Of a DNA stretch of 9,836 nucleotides, positions 6,305 through 9,836 are shown one piece after another. The translations under genes and the position numbers were made by a program. Numbering within the stretch: the stretch's first letter is position 1; every line of letters starts with the position of its first letter. This DNA is from an uncultured Clostridia bacterium (GTDB lineage Bacteria; Bacillota; Clostridia; Peptostreptococcales; Acidaminobacteraceae), in assembly GCA_945950065.1 (NCBI GenBank), contig CAMFGQ010000050.1, positions 1-9,836 on the forward strand, in the 5' to 3' direction. The notes under the pieces are model-generated. The model was not told the DNA's origin. It was given only the letters and a program-made list of their open reading frames with translations, and did no database searches.

Positions 6305-6868
6305 ATGGAAGTCAAGTTCCCCACAATTGAAGGATCCTATGGAGGAAATCAGGCTTGGTTTTCTAAAAGCCTATGGGCAGCAGGTGGCTGTGGTGTCATC
6401 GCTTCTGCCAATCTCTATAGTTATTTTTCAGATCGACAGAACATGAGTAAAGACGAATATATGCAGGTGGCGACAGCCCTCTATTACTGGCTATCGCCTC
6501 TTCACTTTTATAATCCCAGTACCACCGAAAATACCTATGGCATGATTAGTTTTACCCATTGGTATAGAAGAACCCTTGAATTTTTAGACTTGCGGGGGGT
6601 ACATCTCCAGGGGAGAAGAAAGCTCTTTATGCGTAAAAGAGCTCTTGTGGAAATCCGAAAAGCCCTCCATCGGGGAGAGCTGCCCGTGTTAGCAGTGCTT
6701 GGCGTTCCTGGTGTTTCTCCCTATGGGAATCACTACATGGTAGTCAGTGGAATCAAGGGAGATGTCCTGATCTTTTCCACCTGGGGACAGCGCAGAGAAG
6801 TAAAGTTTTCCGAACTCTGTCTACCTGGACTATTCTTTCATTTAGCGGCATTTAAGAGGAAAAAATAA
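6305..6868 (+). CDS. C39-like cysteine peptidase-fold protein, function unknown
   Basis: This is a 187-residue protein resembling the peptidase C39/papain-like fold. The candidate nucleophile Cys29 is in SLWAAGGCGVIASANLYSYF, with Gln16 a possible oxyanion residue. The candidate histidine is His143 in GNHYMVVSGIKGDVLIFSTWG. Where the family often has Asp or Asn after the histidine strand, this protein shows Ser158-Thr-Trp, so the triad is uncertain. There is no signal peptide or membrane segment, which is unusual for a secreted peptidase and points to a cytosolic role. An upstream ATG at 6239 is in frame, but it would add a lysine/arginine-rich stretch encoded by the DnaA boxes. The ATG at 6305, four bases after a perfect AGGAGG (6295-6300), is the better start. 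The stop overlaps the next ATG by one base (TAATG). Confidence 0.75.
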   Translation: MEVKFPTIEGSYGGNQAWFSKSLWAAGGCGVIASANLYSYFSDRQNMSKDEYMQVATALYYWLSPLHFYNPSTTENTYGMISFTHWYRRTLEFLDLRGVHLQGRRKLFMRKRALVEIRKALHRGELPVLAVLGVPGVSPYGNHYMVVSGIKGDVLIFSTWGQRREVKFSELCLPGLFFHLAAFKRKK

Positions 6869-7452
6869 TGGAACATTATTATACAGAAAATCCCAATACC
6901 CCCAGTGAACCAAAGGAAATCACCCTCTACTATGAAGGGGAAGCCTATCCTTTCATTACGGATCACGGGGTCTTCAGTAAGAGCAAGTTAGATTATGGAA
7001 CCAATCTACTCCTTAAAACCTCCATGGAGAGTTTGGAGGGTAAAGTTCTTGATCTGGGCTGTGGCTATGGCCCTGTTGGTGTGCTGGTCTATCTTCATCG
7101 AAAGATCATCTGCGACATGGTGGATGTCAATGAGAGAGCACTGGATTTGGCACGGAAAAACCTAACACGAAACCATGCCAAAGGAAATGTCTTTACATCC
7201 GATGGTTTTTCAAAAATTCATGAAGACTATGATGCAATCCTTCTTAATCCTCCCATTCGTAGAGGAAAGGAAGTCATCTACAAACTTTTTGAAGATGCCA
7301 AGGAGCATCTCACTCCCAGTGGCAGACTTCTCATTGTGATTCAAAAAAAGCAGGGGATGAAAAGTGCAAAAGAAAAGCTTGAGAGCATCTATGATGAGGT
7401 CAACACACTGGATAAAAAGGGCGGATACTACATTTTGGAGGCTAAGAATTGA
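6868..7452 (+). CDS. Class I SAM-dependent methyltransferase, RsmC/YbxB-like
   Basis: This is a 194-residue methyltransferase of the MTS family that includes E. coli RsmC (16S rRNA G1207) and Bacillus YbxB. The N-terminal ENPNTPSEPKEITLYYEG and ITDHGVFSKSKLDYGTNLLL match this group. SAM-binding motif I is VLDLGCGYGPVGV (60-72). An acidic MVDVNERAL follows (84-92). The catalytic LLNPPIRRGKEV (125-136) carries the NPP signature used for exocyclic amino groups. The length is that of the single-domain enzymes; RsmC has an extra N-terminal domain. It starts one base inside the previous stop after an AGAGGA site, and its TGA overlaps the next start. The target is probably 16S rRNA, but this is by family only. 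Confidence 0.88.
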   Translation: MEHYYTENPNTPSEPKEITLYYEGEAYPFITDHGVFSKSKLDYGTNLLLKTSMESLEGKVLDLGCGYGPVGVLVYLHRKIICDMVDVNERALDLARKNLTRNHAKGNVFTSDGFSKIHEDYDAILLNPPIRRGKEVIYKLFEDAKEHLTPSGRLLIVIQKKQGMKSAKEKLESIYDEVNTLDKKGGYYILEAKN

Positions 7453-8351
7453 TCCACAAGTATAAAGGCGAAATTTCACTACTGGGCGTCAGCTTTTTCT
7501 GGGGCATTGGCTATGCAGCCATCGAGATTGCCCTGAAAAGCGGAATGAATCCTTTACAGATTCAAGCACTACGCTTTATCATTGGTGTCTTGTGTATTTT
7601 GCCACTGGTTCTGCGCAACAAAAAAGGACTTACCCAAAAGACAGTAAAAAAAGGAATCCTTCTCGGCTTGATGATGTTTATTTTCTTCTACCTTTTACTT
7701 TTGGGTCAGAGCCTCACCAATACTTCCAAAACAGCCTTCTTAACGGGTACCTATGTCATCTTTGTCCCTTTTCTTGACTGGCTTTATCGAAAGGAAGCAC
7801 CGGGCATACACAGCATCTTTGCGGCCATCCTCAGTGTCTTCGGGGTGTGGCTGATGAATCCAGGAGGCTTTGGAAGTCTACAAAAGGGAGACTTGATTCT
7901 CCTTTTGGGGGCTTTTTTTGTGGCTCTACACATGGTCATCTCCACCCAGTATGTTAAAGACGAGAGACCGTTGCATTTGAATTTTATACAACTTGGGGTA
8001 ACCGCAGTGCTTTCTGTTGCTTCTGCACTGCTTTTAGGTAGTTTTACAGCAATGAATCAACAGAGTATGCTGGCCATTGCCTATATAGGAATAGTAGGTA
8101 CCTTTATTGCCTATATGCTACAGACCACAGGCCAAAAGTTTACCTCAGCCAATCGGGCATCGGTGCTTCTTAGTTTAGAAGCTCCCATTGGTACCTTCTG
8201 TGGAGTACTTCTCTTTGGGGATCCACTTAATCTAAGGATGTCCATGGGTTATCTCTGTATACTACTTGCGGTCCTGGTCAGTGAGGGACTCTTTACACGC
8301 CTATACCAAGGGAGGAGAGTAAGAGATGAAATTTTATTTAGACGGAAGTGA
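7449..8351 (+). CDS. EamA-family (DMT superfamily) transporter
   Basis: This is a 300-residue, roughly ten-helix membrane protein with two EamA repeats. The first begins LLGVSFFWGIGYAAIEIALK and includes PLQIQALRFIIG. The second begins LILLLGAFFVALHMVIS and ends in LEAPIGTFCGVLLFGDPLN with a terminal helix. Such proteins export or exchange small metabolites such as amino acids or purines; the substrate cannot be read from sequence. The TTG start at 7449 overlaps the previous TGA and sits seven bases after a perfect GGAGG (in TTTTGGAGG), so this start is well supported. The 3' end overlaps the peroxiredoxin gene by 26 bases. Confidence 0.9.
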   Translation: MIHKYKGEISLLGVSFFWGIGYAAIEIALKSGMNPLQIQALRFIIGVLCILPLVLRNKKGLTQKTVKKGILLGLMMFIFFYLLLLGQSLTNTSKTAFLTGTYVIFVPFLDWLYRKEAPGIHSIFAAILSVFGVWLMNPGGFGSLQKGDLILLLGAFFVALHMVISTQYVKDERPLHLNFIQLGVTAVLSVASALLLGSFTAMNQQSMLAIAYIGIVGTFIAYMLQTTGQKFTSANRASVLLSLEAPIGTFCGVLLFGDPLNLRMSMGYLCILLAVLVSEGLFTRLYQGRRVRDEILFRRK

Positions 8352-8772
8352 TGGAAAGAAATGGTCGCTGGAAGACTTTAAAGGACAGTACCTTGTCCTC
8401 TACTTTTATCCAAAGGACAATACACCTGGTTGTTCCGTGCAGGCAGTGGACTTTACGGAATTAAAGGATGAATTTGAAAAGCTCAATGCAAGAGTTGTTG
8501 GAGTGAGTCGACAAGGGCTAAAGAGTCATGAAAACTTCATCAACAAGAAGGATTTAGATATCCTGCTACTGAGTGATCCCAAGGAAGATGCTCACAGGAG
8601 CTTTGATGTGATGAAGAACAAGAAACTCTATGGGAAGACTTTTCTGGGTGTAGAGAGATCCACCTTTCTCTTTAATCCAGAAGGAGAACTTATTAAGGAG
8701 TATCGAAAAGTCAAAGCCAAGGGACACGCACAGCTTGTTCTTGAGGATCTCAAGGAGATACAAGGAAAATAG
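8326..8772 (+). CDS. bcp: Thioredoxin-dependent peroxiredoxin, Bcp/PrxQ type (1-Cys form)
   Basis: This is a cytosolic thiol peroxidase that reduces hydrogen peroxide and organic hydroperoxides. The active-site segment YFYPKDNTPGCSVQAVDF contains Thr33 and the peroxidatic Cys36. The conserved Arg111 is in VERSTFLFNPEG. Many Bcp proteins have a resolving cysteine five residues after the first (CxxxxC). Here that position is Val41, and the protein has no other cysteine at all. It therefore has to be regenerated by an outside thiol. Its 148 residues are the usual length. The ATG at 8326 lies inside the EamA gene about ten bases after GGAGG. A terminator follows 24 bases after the stop, closing the plus-strand run. 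Confidence 0.93.
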   Translation: MKFYLDGSDGKKWSLEDFKGQYLVLYFYPKDNTPGCSVQAVDFTELKDEFEKLNARVVGVSRQGLKSHENFINKKDLDILLLSDPKEDAHRSFDVMKNKKLYGKTFLGVERSTFLFNPEGELIKEYRKVKAKGHAQLVLEDLKEIQGK

Positions 8773-8795
8773 AAGAATAGAATAACTAAAATGGA

Positions 8796-8828
8796 AAAAA
8801 GATCTCTTATGCTCATAGAGATCTTTTT
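8796..8828. terminator. Bidirectional terminator after the peroxiredoxin gene
   Basis: AAAAAGATCTCT (8796-8807) pairs perfectly with AGAGATCTTTTT (8817-8828) around a 9-base loop. The A-run before and T-run after the stem suit termination in both directions. It lies between the plus-strand peroxiredoxin gene and the convergent lipoprotein gene. Confidence 0.85.
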
Positions 8829-8849
8829 CTCTTTCAGCAGTAAAACAAT

Positions 8850-9248
8850 CTACTCTACTGGAGTCATCTCCCCTCGATAGAACAGTTGGACCATTTCTGC
8901 ACTTTCATAGGTCATTCGCTTTTGTTCATACTCATCAAGCTCTCCTTGGTATGTAACGCCTTCTAGAATTTTCTTAAAGGATTTGCTTGACTCAATTTCC
9001 TTGTTTACGCCTTGTTCTAAGCAGATTTCTACAAGGATAAGCTTTTTATCTTTTGCAGCTTCCTTTTGTTCATGGAAAGTCATGGCCTTAAATCCATCTG
9101 TTGGAGCTTCAGCTTCATGAGTTTCAACAACTTCTGTTTCCAGGGGTTTCGCTACAGTAAGGGTCTCTTGTTGTTGGGAACAAGCACCAAAGGAACAGGC
9201 CAAAGAGGGAATAAGGATAAAAGCAAAAATAAATTTAAAGGATTTCAT
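8850..9248 (-). CDS. Small predicted lipoprotein, function unknown
   Basis: This is a 132-residue protein. The N-terminus MKSFKFIFAFILIPSLACSFGACSQQQ is a signal peptide ending in a lipobox; Cys24 (FGAC) is the likelier lipidation site and Cys18 (SLAC) an alternative. It is followed by an acidic linker and a domain of about 80 residues. That domain contains MTFHEQKEAAKDKKLILVEI and, at the end, AEMVQLFYRGEMTPVE. The order of a helix, a hydrophobic strand after KDKK, then a late strand and a Gly turn vaguely recalls a thioredoxin-like fold, but there is no CxxC motif. I do not recognise the family. The ATG at 9246-9248 follows GAGGAAAAG, an acceptable ribosome binding site. A TATACT at 9290-9295 on the minus strand could be its -10, with no clear -35. 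Confidence 0.75.
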   Translation of the reverse strand: MKSFKFIFAFILIPSLACSFGACSQQQETLTVAKPLETEVVETHEAEAPTDGFKAMTFHEQKEAAKDKKLILVEICLEQGVNKEIESSKSFKKILEGVTYQGELDEYEQKRMTYESAEMVQLFYRGEMTPVE

Positions 9249-9468
9249 TTCTTTTCCTCACATTGCAATGGGTCGTCCATTGAAGAAAGTAGTATAGACC
9301 AGCAGGTTTGGTTTAAGTGGCAGAGGAGCCCACTCTAGAAGGGATGTTGGATGAAGCATAAAGTATGGGTAAGGAGACACTCTATGTCTCTATGTATGGG
9401 CTCCTCTGCTAAGAAGATGTTGACAAAGCGAGGGAGGTTTCTTAAAAGGTCACCTCGAAGGCATAAAG
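9249..9468. other. 220-base gene-free gap with inverted and direct repeats
   Basis: I find no convincing gene here on either strand. The gap separates two minus-strand genes. It contains a 90-base inverted-repeat element (9320-9409), a weaker hairpin with GAGGT (9434-9438) against ACCTC (9452-9456), and an imperfect direct repeat at 9353-9369 and 9457-9476. The tract from 9320 to 9460 could be a structured RNA or 5' leader of the lipoprotein gene if transcribed leftward. It matches no riboswitch, 6S or SRP consensus that I can recall. Confidence 0.5.
9320..9409. repeat. 90-base inverted-repeat element with internal hairpin
   Basis: GCAGAGGAGCCCA (9320-9332) is perfectly complementary to TGGGCTCCTCTGC (9397-9409), a GC-rich 13-bp stem. 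Inside the 64-base loop a second perfect stem, GAGACA (9374-9379) with TGTCTC (9385-9390), closes on CTCTA. The octamer CTCTATGT is also tandemly doubled at 9380-9395. No T-run follows on either strand, so it is not an intrinsic terminator. TAAG flanks both sides (9314-9317 and 9410-9413) but not flush on the left, so a miniature transposable element is possible but weakly supported. Confidence 0.75.
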
Positions 9469-9810
9469 TTAATGGGCCTTGGTTACTCTCTTCCAGGAGT
9501 TATCTTTTCTTAGTGGTAAACTAAGGAGCACAACAATCAGGAGAAAGACCAGTGCATAAAAAATGCTGCAGAAGCGAAACAGTGAGTAGCAAAGGGCAAG
9601 TCCCCCACATCCCACGACATAGAAGAAGATTCTCCGCAATGTTTTAGGGATACGAGGATCAAGCAGTACATCAGGTAAAACAAGAAGATATACCAAGCCA
9701 AAAAAGATACTGATCGACAAGTTCACATCGAGTAACAGACGGTAGGTAATTAGTGGTAAGACAAGCACAAGAAGCAACAGTCCGATCCGTTTTCTAAAAT
9801 GACGAAGCAC
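9469..9810 (-). CDS. Small integral membrane protein, about four helices, function unknown
   Basis: This is a 113-residue protein with hydrophobic segments at about 9-28, 31-50, 61-78 and 80-100. It has a basic N-terminus (MLRHFRKR) and a basic tail. A loop between the second and third segments reads PDVLLDPRIPKTLRR. I do not recognise a family, and no charged residue inside a helix suggests transport. It starts with GTG at 9808-9810, five bases after a strong AAAGGAG site, so the start is well supported. The few bases upstream (9811-9836) include a TAG in one minus-strand frame, so another gene could end just before it, but too little is visible to say. It lies on the same strand as the lipoprotein gene, with a structured 220-base gap between them. 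Confidence 0.7.
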   Translation of the reverse strand: MLRHFRKRIGLLLLVLVLPLITYRLLLDVNLSISIFFGLVYLLVLPDVLLDPRIPKTLRRIFFYVVGCGGLALCYSLFRFCSIFYALVFLLIVVLLSLPLRKDNSWKRVTKAH

Positions 9811-9836
9811 GATATCTCCTTTCTACATGGTGTTTT

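Noticed and set aside
9320..9409. Inverted repeat as an intrinsic terminator or as 6S RNA
   Set aside because: There is no T-run on either side, and the short stem with a 64-base interior does not fit the long 6S hairpin with a central bubble.
9351..9527. A 58-codon basic plus-strand frame starting MKHKVWVRRHS
   Set aside because: It runs through the inverted-repeat element and into the antisense of the membrane-protein gene, and has only a weak ribosome binding site.
1..9836. Mobile element, CRISPR, toxin-antitoxin or defence system
   Set aside because: I looked for transposases, integrases, regularly spaced repeats, small gene pairs and defence domains on both strands and saw none.

Overview
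The window looks like chromosomal DNA from a low-GC Gram-positive bacterium (Bacillota, probably Clostridia-like). The reasons are strong AGGAGG-type ribosome binding sites, a UgpB/MalE-type binding protein with a Thr/Glu/Lys linker, DnaA boxes of the TTATCCACA type, and a compact tsaE-tsaB-tsaD gene run. I cannot place it more finely. There is no rRNA, tRNA, CRISPR array, transposase or phage gene here.

Layout. Positions 1-1874 (minus strand) hold an ABC-transporter solute-binding protein followed, past an intrinsic terminator, by the 5' part of an unrecognised protein cut off by the window edge. A divergent short-chain dehydrogenase (1916-2716, plus) faces them across an almost perfect palindrome. 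Neither divergent gene has an ATG, GTG or TTG at its expected start. ybaK, a Cys-tRNA(Pro) deacylase gene (2780-3241, minus), converges on the dehydrogenase with a shared terminator between them.

From 3364 to 8772 eight genes run on the plus strand with short gaps or overlaps: a TraX-like membrane protein, tsaE, tsaB, tsaD, a C39-like peptidase-fold protein, an RsmC/YbxB-type methyltransferase, an EamA transporter and a Bcp-type peroxiredoxin. TsaE, TsaB and TsaD are the bacterial t6A tRNA-modification partners. Together with YbaK and the probable RNA methyltransferase they give the centre of the window a translation-fidelity flavour. The only sizeable gap in the run (6182-6304) contains three perfect and two near-perfect DnaA boxes, a cluster of the kind that titrates DnaA or lets it regulate a neighbouring gene.

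On the right, on the minus strand, are a small lipoprotein of unknown function (8850-9248) and a small four-helix membrane protein (9469-9810). The 220-base gap between them contains a 90-base inverted-repeat element and other internal repeats that no gene explains.

Most of the window is ordinary housekeeping. The points worth a second look are the DnaA-box cluster after tsaD, the palindrome flanked by two genes without normal start codons, and the structured gap at 9249-9468. I see no clearly new multi-gene system.
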